The position numbers were made by a program, and so were the translations under genes. 64,000 nucleotides of DNA from Candidatus Parvarchaeota archaeon. GTDB lineage: Archaea; Nanobdellota; Nanobdellia; WJKC01. The notes under the pieces are model-generated. The model was not told the origin of the DNA. It did not search any database and was given only the letters and a program-made list of their open reading frames with translations. Location: positions 62,001 to 126,000 of the forward strand of contig JAUWZX010000002.1 in assembly GCA_030615175.1 (NCBI GenBank), in the 5' to 3' direction. Below are positions 18,846 through 27,239 of this stretch, piece by piece; the first letter of the stretch is position 1; every line of letters starts with the position of its first letter.

Positions 18846-18889
18846 GATTTTCATTTACTATTACTTCTTCAGGATAATACGTGGAGTGA

Positions 18890-19747
18890 TTATTCATAAG
18901 AATAAAAAAATAATTCATCTAAATCAGTGTTTAGGAAATTATTTAGTTGTTTTTCATAATATTTTAATCCATTAACATCTTTTTGCATGTAACTTCGTTT
19001 AATGGGTGCAGATATTCCATTAATTAATCCCATCCTAATGCGCTCTTCAACATTTTTTCCAAAAATATCGTTATCAACCAATTTTTTAAGCAAGTTCTTC
19101 TGAAATAAACGGCTACCCTTACTAGGATAACCAGTATAAATAGCTTCCATATGAGCTAACAAGTAACCAACCTCAAGCAAGGGATCTGAATGGAAAAGAG
19201 TTTGCCAATCAATTGACTTAACATAATCATCCTTAACTAGGAAGTTGGTGGGGTCGGGATCCATCTTACAAAGACCGCATTTAATTTTGGTTTTTTTTAA
19301 TTTCTTAAGTAAACTAACACCTTTTTGATTAACATTATCTGATAACCATGATAAAGGATATGGCCAGTCAACAAACCTTTTAATATAATAATGAACAGTA
19401 TTAGTACCCGGGTAAGGTAAAATCTTGGTTGATAAATTAAATTGTTCTTCTAAGTTATTGAAAACTTCTTGACTATAATCAACTTCGTGAACAACGTCAT
19501 TAAGTTCAGAACCTTCAATAAAAACCGTGTCAATAAATGGTTTATTATTAATTTGACCATGATTAACATATTGTCCAAAAGACTTGAAATCAAGATTTTC
19601 TAAAGTTACTAAGTTTAAAGCTTCATTATTAACCCAGAATAATCTGTTATCCAATGAATTTAGAGAAGTATAAATTTTCCTAGCAATAATCTTATCATTA
19701 ACCTCTAGTTTGTAAACTTTAGACTTATCATCCTGAAAAATCTTCAT
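18890..19747 (-). CDS. Phosphotransferase/kinase of the APH-like fold
   Basis: CKMDPDPTNFLVKDDYVKSIDWQTLFHSDPLLEVGYL resembles the HGDxxxxN...DW(E/Q) core. Confidence 0.6.
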   Translation of the reverse strand: MKIFQDDKSKVYKLEVNDKIIARKIYTSLNSLDNRLFWVNNEALNLVTLENLDFKSFGQYVNHGQINNKPFIDTVFIEGSELNDVVHEVDYSQEVFNNLEEQFNLSTKILPYPGTNTVHYYIKRFVDWPYPLSWLSDNVNQKGVSLLKKLKKTKIKCGLCKMDPDPTNFLVKDDYVKSIDWQTLFHSDPLLEVGYLLAHMEAIYTGYPSKGSRLFQKNLLKKLVDNDIFGKNVEERIRMGLINGISAPIKRSYMQKDVNGLKYYEKQLNNFLNTDLDELFFYSYE

Positions 19748-19800
19748 GTTTGTTATTTATAGAAAGAATTATATAAACTTTATGATACTATTAATAAAAT

Positions 19801-20481
19801 ATGATTAAAACATTATTAATTGATTTAGATGGTACCATACTAGATAAGAATTATGAATATAAAAAGGGATTACTAATTAGATTTAATGAATTAATTAACA
19901 AAGGAATAAAGATAATCTTTGTTACTGGTAAAGATTTTGATTCATTCTTAAAACACACACCAATGATTAGTGATGCTGTTATAGAAAATGGAACAGTAAT
20001 TTATGAAAAAACTAACAATATATTATTAATGAATGAAGAATGGAATCAATTAATAAGTAAGAACTCTAATTTACTATTAAGGTTATACAAACATTTAGAA
20101 ATGCTTAAGCCAATATGGAAGGGTAATAGTTTCACAATAAAAAGTCAGGATATTAAAAAAGACATAGGTATTATTAAAAAGAATAATTTAAGCACTAATG
20201 TCAATATTTCAGTTAATAAGAAATGGATTGATGTGACACCAAAACCAGCCAGCAAGTTAAATGCAACAAGATTTCTTTTAAGAAAAAAAAATAGTAGTTT
20301 AAAAGATGCAATTTATATTGGTGATGAATTAACAGATATTGAATTACTGAATAACGTCGGTATTCCATGCACAACTGCTAATGCGCATAATGAAGTAAAA
20401 TTCTTAATAAATAAGAAAGGTGGAAGGATTAGCACAAAAAAATACTCAGATGGCGTTCTCGAACTCATAAGAAATTTATAG
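19801..20481 (+). CDS. HAD-superfamily sugar phosphatase (Cof/MPGP-like)
   Basis: LLIDLDGTILDKNY, IYIGDELTDIELL. Confidence 0.85.
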   Translation: MIKTLLIDLDGTILDKNYEYKKGLLIRFNELINKGIKIIFVTGKDFDSFLKHTPMISDAVIENGTVIYEKTNNILLMNEEWNQLISKNSNLLLRLYKHLEMLKPIWKGNSFTIKSQDIKKDIGIIKKNNLSTNVNISVNKKWIDVTPKPASKLNATRFLLRKKNSSLKDAIYIGDELTDIELLNNVGIPCTTANAHNEVKFLINKKGGRISTKKYSDGVLELIRNL

Positions 20482-20517
20482 TAAGATTTTTAAATTAGTT
20501 TTTTTACTAACAGTCAT

Positions 20518-21465
20518 ATGAGAACTAGTCTTGTAATCGCAACATATAATAGAAAAAAAACATTAATTAATTTGTTGCCAATACTTGAAGAATTAACTCC
20601 TTACAAAGTAGTAATTGTAGATGATAATTCTACTGATAGTACTAAGAAAAGTTTAGAAGAATTAATTCATAATTATTCAGTTAAGATGAAATATATCTTT
20701 TTAAAACAAAAATCAGGAGTGGCAATAGTTAAGAATACAGGGATTAGACATGCAGGTGGTGATTTAATTGGCTTTTTTGATGATGATTGTATTCCATTAA
20801 ATAATAATTGTTTAAGAATAGTTGAGGATTGGTTTAGTAAAGATGAAAAAGTTGTTGGTGTTGGAGGCCCGGTTTATTTAAGAAATACTAAACCCATTTC
20901 AGAAAGAATTGAGAATAAAGTTGCCAAAATTGATTTTAAGAAACCTGAAGTTTTTTCTTATTTTAACACCATAATTAATAAACCATTATATGTTGATCAT
21001 TTGCCTGGAGGGAATAGTTTTTACAGAAAGAATGATTTGTTAAGGATTAATGGTTTGGACCCGTGCTTTAATGGTAATTTTTATCGTGAAGAAACAGATT
21101 TATGTATGCGTATTAAAGGTGATAAAAAAATAGTTCTTGATCCTAGAATTCCTGTGAATCATTTAAGAGTGCCGTCTGGCGGTTGCAGGGTCAGTGCTGA
21201 TGATTGGTATATGTATAAATTTTCTAATACAATGTTATTAATACTTAAGAATTGGGGAATGAAAAAGTTTGTTTCTGTTAGTAAATACTCAACTAGTAAT
21301 GCTACTAATATTATAAAAAATAAAGAAGACAGAAGGTATTATCACTTAAATAGGTCAAAGTTATGGTCTGCTTATTTTAAGGCGTTTAAAAGAACGCTAA
21401 GAAAAATAGTTAAGCCTCATATGTACAATCTTGAACCAGATTATGAAGTGACAAGGAATTATTAA
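20518..21465 (+). CDS. Family 2 glycosyltransferase
   Basis: SLVIATYNRKKTLINLLP, VDDNSTDST, GFFDDDC, EETDLCMR. Confidence 0.92.
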   Translation: MRTSLVIATYNRKKTLINLLPILEELTPYKVVIVDDNSTDSTKKSLEELIHNYSVKMKYIFLKQKSGVAIVKNTGIRHAGGDLIGFFDDDCIPLNNNCLRIVEDWFSKDEKVVGVGGPVYLRNTKPISERIENKVAKIDFKKPEVFSYFNTIINKPLYVDHLPGGNSFYRKNDLLRINGLDPCFNGNFYREETDLCMRIKGDKKIVLDPRIPVNHLRVPSGGCRVSADDWYMYKFSNTMLLILKNWGMKKFVSVSKYSTSNATNIIKNKEDRRYYHLNRSKLWSAYFKAFKRTLRKIVKPHMYNLEPDYEVTRNY

Positions 21466-21499
21466 AAAAGGCAGCGCGTTATCACCAACTGTACTAACA

Positions 21500-21512
21500 C
21501 CCGGCCCGGGCG
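21500..21512 (+). repeat. att-like 13-bp repeat CCCGGCCCGGGCG, copy 3
   Basis: Exact match to tRNA-Asp 3' end. Confidence 0.75.
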
Positions 21513-21535
21513 TATTTTATTAAAATAAGGTGGAT

Positions 21536-21766
21536 TTATTTAATTGCTTTCTTTAGTTCTTCCTTGCTTGGTAACCTGCCACTGCATACTTCCTTGTCAT
21601 TTACGAACAGTGCTGGAGTGCTCATCACGCCATGACTAATAATTTCAGCAATGTCAGTGACTTTAACCACTTCAGCCTTAACTCCTAACTCATTAATTAC
21701 TTCATTAACTAATCGCTCTAACTCCTTGCACTTAGGGCAACCAGTACCCAATACTTCAACCTTCAC
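21536..21766 (-). CDS. Small thioredoxin/glutaredoxin-like protein (ArsE-like)
   Basis: KVEVLGTGCPKCKELERLVNEV, STPALFVND. Confidence 0.85.
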   Translation of the reverse strand: MKVEVLGTGCPKCKELERLVNEVINELGVKAEVVKVTDIAEIISHGVMSTPALFVNDKEVCSGRLPSKEELKKAIK

Positions 21767-22824
21767 GCTATCACGCCCACATCAATTAAGTAACCATAAA
21801 ATAATCCTGCAAGCATGCTGAACAGGATTAATAATAATGCATAAGTGATTGTCCGCTTAGGCTTAATAATCTTATTAACCACTAATAAAGTCTGAATACT
21901 AACTGCCGGGTCAGCAATCAAGTAAGCCATTAAAGGACCCAGATGCATTCCTAAATCCATGAAAGTCTTAGCAATAGGGACTTCAATCAGTGTTGGAAAA
22001 TAAGCAATAGTGCCGAATAAAACGCCAAAGAAATTACCAAGCAATGAATTAGAGCCTGCAACACCGGCAATCCATTCAGGAGGAATTAATGGCTTGAAGA
22101 ATCCTGAAGCGAACACGCCAATAAGTAGAATTGGGAATATTAATTTAACAAAACCCCATGACTCCTTAAGCCAAGTCTTACGCTCTGCCTTTGAGTAAAA
22201 TTTAATTGAGAGGATAATAGTTAAAACAGTTGTTAAACCAACAAGCAATAACTTAAAACTTAATTCAAGGCTCATGGTGCCGAAAACCATTACCATTAAT
22301 AGTGAACCAAAGAATAAAATTGATTGATATGGCTTCTGCCTGCCAGTGATTGCTCCATTCTTAAACATTTTATTATCACCATCATGATTATTCCTGAATA
22401 ATAACTCCATCACCAAGCCAATAATAATGGCCACAATAATTGATAATAATAATTTAATGACTGCGAATTCAGGACCAATAACCGCGGCAGTTAATGGAGT
22501 TGATAATAAAGTAATGCCAGGGCCAGCGAATAAGAAGGTGATGGCTGGACCGAAGCCAGCACCTTTCTTCCAGATGCCGGCGAATAAAGGCAGGATAGTG
22601 CAGGAACAGACTTCAAGTAATAAACCACTAGTAGCTGCGAAGAAGTAAGCCAACGCCTTGCCTTTTAATGACTTGCCACCCATAAACTTAAAGATTGCCT
22701 TATCAGGGATTAAGGCATTAAAAGCCCCTGATAAGAAGAAAGCAGGAATCAAGCATAACAGGACATGCGCTGACAAGTAATCCAGTAGTGACTCCAAACC
22801 ACTAATCAATAAATTGTTAAGCAT
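21763..22824 (-). CDS. UPF0718/ArsP-type permease
   Basis: Multi-TM; SGLLLEVCSCTILPLFAGIWKKGAGFGPAITFLFAGPGI. Confidence 0.85.
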   Translation of the reverse strand: MLNNLLISGLESLLDYLSAHVLLCLIPAFFLSGAFNALIPDKAIFKFMGGKSLKGKALAYFFAATSGLLLEVCSCTILPLFAGIWKKGAGFGPAITFLFAGPGITLLSTPLTAAVIGPEFAVIKLLLSIIVAIIIGLVMELLFRNNHDGDNKMFKNGAITGRQKPYQSILFFGSLLMVMVFGTMSLELSFKLLLVGLTTVLTIILSIKFYSKAERKTWLKESWGFVKLIFPILLIGVFASGFFKPLIPPEWIAGVAGSNSLLGNFFGVLFGTIAYFPTLIEVPIAKTFMDLGMHLGPLMAYLIADPAVSIQTLLVVNKIIKPKRTITYALLLILFSMLAGLFYGYLIDVGVIA

Positions 22825-22857
22825 AAGGATAATTGTAATAGAAATATATTTAAATAT

Positions 22858-22877
22858 ATATTGATGTTCATCAATAT
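22858..22877. promoter_or_regulatory. Perfect inverted repeat ATATTGATG-TT-CATCAATAT, probable ArsR operator
   Basis: Palindrome next to an AT-rich TATA-like tract between divergent permease and arsF-like genes. Confidence 0.7.
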
Positions 22878-22896
22878 GATTATGGGTTGTTGCACA

Positions 22897-23352
22897 ATGA
22901 AAAAATACCTATTAATAGGCGCAATAATAGTAATAGCACTTATTGGATTAAATCAAGCAGGAATAACAACAACCGGGCTAATAGTAGGCAGCAATAATTC
23001 AACAATCAAAGCAGATAAAATAGAAGTTTATCACTTCCATGGCACCCACCAATGTTATTCATGCATTAGGCTTGGTCAATTAGCACAATTAACAATTAAT
23101 GAATATTTCAAAGAAGAATTAGATAAAGGCATAGTGGTCTTTGCACACGTAAACATGGATTTATCAGAAAATCAAGAATTAGTGACTAAATACGGCGCTA
23201 CAGGTTCATCATTATGGATAGGCACATATATTGGTAACAAATTCCATAAGGAACAGAACATTAATGTGTGGTATAAGATTAACAATGAAATGGATTACAA
23301 AGAATACTTAAGTGGTTTAATAACTAAGAGGTTAAACGGTGACTTAAACTAA
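22897..23352 (+). CDS. ArsF-like thioredoxin-fold membrane-anchored protein
   Basis: VYHFHGTHQCYSCIRLGQLAQLTINEYF; N-terminal TM/signal; start chosen at MKKYLL. Confidence 0.7.
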   Translation: MKKYLLIGAIIVIALIGLNQAGITTTGLIVGSNNSTIKADKIEVYHFHGTHQCYSCIRLGQLAQLTINEYFKEELDKGIVVFAHVNMDLSENQELVTKYGATGSSLWIGTYIGNKFHKEQNINVWYKINNEMDYKEYLSGLITKRLNGDLN

Positions 23353-24074
23353 TGAGTTTAATGGCCTTCATGGAAGCAATGAGTAATAGTAATATTCCTT
23401 TAATCGCCGCGTTCTTTATTGGCTTAATGACTGCTTTCAGTCCATGCCCGTTAGCCACTAACATCACGGCTATTGCTTACTCATCAAAAAAGATTGGTGA
23501 AGGCAAGCAAACAATCAAGGTTGGCTGGTTCTATACTCTCGGCAGGGCTATTACTTACGTGTTAATTGCCAGCCTGATAGTATACATCGGAGTTAATACC
23601 AAAGCAATCAATTTATCACTGCAATTATACGGTGACAAGATGCTTGGTCCTTTACTCTTAATTATTGGTTTAGTAATGATAGGATTAATCAAGTTTAAGA
23701 GATTAAGTGGTGGCAACTACTTTAACAAGTTAAAACAGAAGTTAAGCAGTAAAGGACTGCTTGGAAGTTTCTTACTTGGAGTTTTATTCGCTATGGCTTT
23801 CTGCCCGTTCAGTGCAGTGCTTTATTTTGGAATGTTAATACCACTAGCATTAAGTACTAATGATGGGATAATAATTCCCTCAATCTTCGCTTTCGGCACA
23901 GGGCTGCCGGTAATAATATTATCATACATTCTTAATCAAAGCGTGTCTAAACTAAGCAGGGTAATGAACAAGATTCAAATAATTGACAAATGGACACGCA
24001 GGTTAGTTGGAGCAACTTTTATTATTGTAGGATTATTCTATACTATTAATTACACAATAGGGATTGGTTTATGA
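23352..24074 (+). CDS. CcdA-like/ArsG-like transporter
   Basis: FFIGLMTAFSPCPLATNITAIAYSSK, FAMAFCPFSAVLYFGMLIPLAL. Confidence 0.75.
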   Translation: MSLMAFMEAMSNSNIPLIAAFFIGLMTAFSPCPLATNITAIAYSSKKIGEGKQTIKVGWFYTLGRAITYVLIASLIVYIGVNTKAINLSLQLYGDKMLGPLLLIIGLVMIGLIKFKRLSGGNYFNKLKQKLSSKGLLGSFLLGVLFAMAFCPFSAVLYFGMLIPLALSTNDGIIIPSIFAFGTGLPVIILSYILNQSVSKLSRVMNKIQIIDKWTRRLVGATFIIVGLFYTINYTIGIGL

Positions 24075-24367
24075 AAGAAATGATTAAGTTCTTAAAGGCA
24101 ATCAGTGACGAGACGCGATTAAAAATAATTGAGATATTAATTAACGGTGAGCGATGCGTTTGCGAAATACACCCAAGAATTAATGTAACTCAATCAACTA
24201 CTTCAACTCATTTAAGCAGGTTAGAAGATGCCGGCATTATTAAGTCAAGAAGGGAAGGTAAAAAAGTATTCTATCACATCAATGATGTACGAGTCATTAA
24301 TGTCCTCAGAGCCTTAGGCAATAAGAAAGCAATTAAGAAAAATATAGAGCGATGCTGCATTGGTTAG
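24071..24367 (+). CDS. arsR: ArsR-family HTH repressor
   Basis: FLKAISDETRLKIIEILINGERCVCEI...QSTTSTHLSRLEDAGIIKSRREGKKVFYHI. Confidence 0.92.
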   Translation: MKEMIKFLKAISDETRLKIIEILINGERCVCEIHPRINVTQSTTSTHLSRLEDAGIIKSRREGKKVFYHINDVRVINVLRALGNKKAIKKNIERCCIG

Positions 24368-24503
24368 TAATGTATTACTGGCTCTGGTTCTATTAAGTCA
24401 ATAAAGCAGTGACCAAGACATTCCCTCTTACCATTAATTAATCGCTTATTTATTCCCTGTTTGTAAACTTCAAGTTCACTAAACGAATAACTTAATTCAT
24501 TAA

Positions 24504-25286
24504 TTATTCTAAATCTTTTTGCAATAGAGAGATGGCATTATTATAAAGAATATCTTCTTTAATTTCTTCTTTTATATTTGCATACGTAACTTGAGCTATA
24601 TACCACTTTAATGATGTTTCAGATGTTCTATAATCAGAGCCGTATAACATTCTTTTACCAAGTCGTGCTTTCACTAATTGTTCAATCCTATGTGGTCCAG
24701 GACCATATGAAGTTTCACAATATAAATTCTTATTCTTTGACAGTGCTTGTAACCTATCTATCATTTCAAAATCATTATCTTCTTTTAAGTGAGCCATTAC
24801 AAACTTGCCTTTAGGATATCTTGATGCTAACTCTCCTATTGGCTTAACTTTAGCACCCCAACCAGAGTGAATCATAATAATTTTTCCTTGTTCAACTGCC
24901 TGTTCTACGTAAGACTCAATTCTACTATAATAATCAGGCGTTACGTTATCAAATACTGGTATAAACTTTATTATATCAACTTTTGATATGAAGTCACTCA
25001 AATTATCACTTTCTGGACTAAACCAAGGTGCAGGAATTATTTTATCGCATCCTTTTACTTGATCTAAGAATTCTTCATTAATTTTATCAAGTTTCTTCAA
25101 GAAATTATTAATAAATTCTTTTGGCTTCTCAGGTGTCCTTATGAACTCAAGTATTTCTTTAAATCCATAAGGGCCTAAATTGTATGGAATCACAATTGCT
25201 TTTTCAATATTATTCTTATTTAATACTTTAAGAAATTTGTCTAAGTCAATCGCTAAATGTGTATGGAAATCAATAATTTTTTGCAT
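24504..25286 (-). CDS. TIM-barrel amidohydrolase family metal-dependent hydrolase
   Basis: IIDFHTHLAIDL, MIHSGWGAK, VMAHLKED, LYGSDYRTSE. Confidence 0.85.
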   Translation of the reverse strand: MQKIIDFHTHLAIDLDKFLKVLNKNNIEKAIVIPYNLGPYGFKEILEFIRTPEKPKEFINNFLKKLDKINEEFLDQVKGCDKIIPAPWFSPESDNLSDFISKVDIIKFIPVFDNVTPDYYSRIESYVEQAVEQGKIIMIHSGWGAKVKPIGELASRYPKGKFVMAHLKEDNDFEMIDRLQALSKNKNLYCETSYGPGPHRIEQLVKARLGKRMLYGSDYRTSETSLKWYIAQVTYANIKEEIKEDILYNNAISLLQKDLE

Positions 25287-25371
25287 AAATTTTTAATTCA
25301 CTAATTAATATTTAAATATTTAACTATTTTACTTAAAAAAGATTAAAAACCTTTAAGGTGTCCAATAAATT

Positions 25372-26139
25372 GTGGAAAAAAAGAAAACAAACAAGGCAAT
25401 ACTAATACTCATTCCAGTGATTATAATCGCGGTAATAATAATCATTGTGTTTGTAAGTGGTTTAGGCGCGCCAAGCACGACAAACGGAATTCAGACAAGT
25501 TATGAATTAATAAATAAAAGCAAACTAAATGTAGAAGGATTTGAATTATCAGCCTTTGACGCGCTAATGGGAGGAGTAATGATACTAAACTATTACGGGT
25601 ACGGACTAGACACACTAGAATTATTTGTAGTGGAACCAATAGTACGAGGAGACATAGGAGCACTCAATATAGTAATGGGATTAAATGAAATAGACATGCT
25701 AGACAAAATGATGATGGGATTATCAAAAGAATATAACTTAGCATACTTAGTAAGATACGCATTATATTTAGGACACGCAGAAGAAATAATGGCACTAGAA
25801 GAACAAGTAATAACCATGGAAGAATATGAAATTGAAGTACTCAAACTAATAACTAATAAAGTAACAATATTCGAAAACAGCACTCAAGCACTAAACAAAT
25901 TAAAAGAATTAATAAGAAATGACACGCCAGTAATAGCATTAATAGACCATGGCAAAAAATACGTCGTAGTAACAGGATATGATAAAGACAATATATACGT
26001 AAACGACCCCGAACCAGGAATGAGTGAAAGAACAATAACAATCAATGACTTCATAAATGAATGGGATGTATCAGAACAATCAACAGATGAAGACGAGATA
26101 TTCCCAAGCGATTACGGAATGATATGGTTTACTAGATAA
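25372..26139 (+). CDS. Membrane-anchored C39-like protein lacking catalytic Cys/His (GTG start)
   Basis: N-terminal TM; LSAFDALMGGVMILNYYG and KKYVVVTGYDKDNIYVNDPEPG match C39 framework; no Cys in protein. Confidence 0.65.
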   Translation: MEKKKTNKAILILIPVIIIAVIIIIVFVSGLGAPSTTNGIQTSYELINKSKLNVEGFELSAFDALMGGVMILNYYGYGLDTLELFVVEPIVRGDIGALNIVMGLNEIDMLDKMMMGLSKEYNLAYLVRYALYLGHAEEIMALEEQVITMEEYEIEVLKLITNKVTIFENSTQALNKLKELIRNDTPVIALIDHGKKYVVVTGYDKDNIYVNDPEPGMSERTITINDFINEWDVSEQSTDEDEIFPSDYGMIWFTR

Positions 26140-26267
26140 TTACTCAATTATAGTCGTTTATTCATAAGTTTAAGTTGATAAAAATCTTTTGAAAAAACTG
26201 TCAGAGCTTTTCTCACCACAATAAAACTTATTAAAAACTGTATGTTATAGATAAAATAAGAAGGATT

Positions 26268-26939
26268 GTGTGTTTGATGGTTGGAGAAAATTTTCCGATA
26301 AAAGCGGTGGTGTTTGATTTTAATGGGGTTCTAGATAACATGAACGCTGAGAGGTTGAATGCTCTTAGGGATGTTTTACAGCGGGTCGGTGATTTTGAGG
26401 GTCGTGCCGGCGAAGTTTTGGTAGATATTGAGATGATTGATAGGTACCATTCTACTGATTCAATGAGGAATATTGTTACTAGAGCGTTAGCCAAGTTTTT
26501 CAAGAAAAATGATGTTCATGGTTTTGACCCAAAGAAGATGGCGGGATTGTACGCGAAGAAGAGGAAAAAATATAGGAAATCTTGTGATGGGTTGAAAAGC
26601 GTTTTGAAGTACTTAAGGAGCAAGGGTATGAAGTTGTTCATCGTATCTCATTCGAAAAAGGCTGATATTACAGGTATGTTTAGTAAACAAGGGATTTCTG
26701 AGAATTTCTTTGAAAAAATATATTCGACGCAGGAATTAAGGTTAAAAAAACCGAGTACGGAGATTCTTAATGAAATGATGAGTGAGAACGGTCTTAAAGC
26801 GGGTGAGTGCGTGTTTATTGGTGATAGCGTGGTAGAAGATTTGTTGCCAGCGAAGGTGGTTGGGATGAGAACAGTATTGGTTTCCGAGTTCGTTGACGAG
26901 TTCATCACCAGTTTACGCGATGTCAAAAAAATAATTTGA
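26268..26939 (+). CDS. HAD-like hydrolase
   Basis: VVFDFNGVLDNMNAERL, FIVSHSKK, KPSTEIL, CVFIGDSVVEDLLPAK. Confidence 0.85.
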   Translation: MCLMVGENFPIKAVVFDFNGVLDNMNAERLNALRDVLQRVGDFEGRAGEVLVDIEMIDRYHSTDSMRNIVTRALAKFFKKNDVHGFDPKKMAGLYAKKRKKYRKSCDGLKSVLKYLRSKGMKLFIVSHSKKADITGMFSKQGISENFFEKIYSTQELRLKKPSTEILNEMMSENGLKAGECVFIGDSVVEDLLPAKVVGMRTVLVSEFVDEFITSLRDVKKII

Positions 26940-26995
26940 CAACCTAACTAGTGTTCTAAGTAAAGATAAAAAACGCGGCGAGACATTATATTGTT

Positions 26996-27088
26996 AATCT
27001 TATAAAAGTGATAATTTTCTCTAAGACATAATGGAAAACAATAATCTTAATAAAAGCGATAATTCTCTCTAAGACATAATGGAAAACA
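26996..27088 (+). repeat. 48-nt-period tandem duplication of the precursor-peptide promoter/start region
   Basis: AATCTTATAAAAGTGATAATTTTCTCTAAGACATAATGGAAAACA and AATCTTAATAAAAGCGATAATTCTCTCTAAGACATAATGGAAAACA. Confidence 0.9.
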
Positions 27089-27207
27089 AAAAAGAGGAAA
27101 AGGAATCTTGTAGCCCCCAACCCAAAGAAAAAATCAGTTTCACTGTAAAACTGGAACAAAATGATTCAGTTGGTTTTGATGGTTGTGGAGTACACACACA
27201 TAAATAA
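27079..27207 (+). CDS. Putative RiPP precursor peptide (42 aa)
   Basis: MENKKEEKESCSPQPKEKISFTVKLEQNDSVGFDGCGVHTHK*; immediately upstream of radical SAM/SPASM gene. Confidence 0.6.
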   Translation: MENKKEEKESCSPQPKEKISFTVKLEQNDSVGFDGCGVHTHK

Positions 27208-27239
27208 AAACTAAGTCAGGGGGCTTTAAAAGAGGGGAA

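Noticed and set aside
18456-18854. 132-aa ORF on minus strand
   Set aside because: Antisense to the clear mscL-like reading frame on the + strand
17582-21512. Possibility that the tRNA-Asp island is a complete integrative element
   Set aside because: No integrase, replication or conjugation gene is visible; only the att-like repeats and cargo support integration, so it is not annotated as an intact mobile element
24368-24503. Minus-strand open frame LSYSFSELEVYKQGINKRLINGKRECLGHCFIDLIEPEPVIHY
   Set aside because: No in-frame start codon found downstream of the amidohydrolase gene; too short to support as a gene
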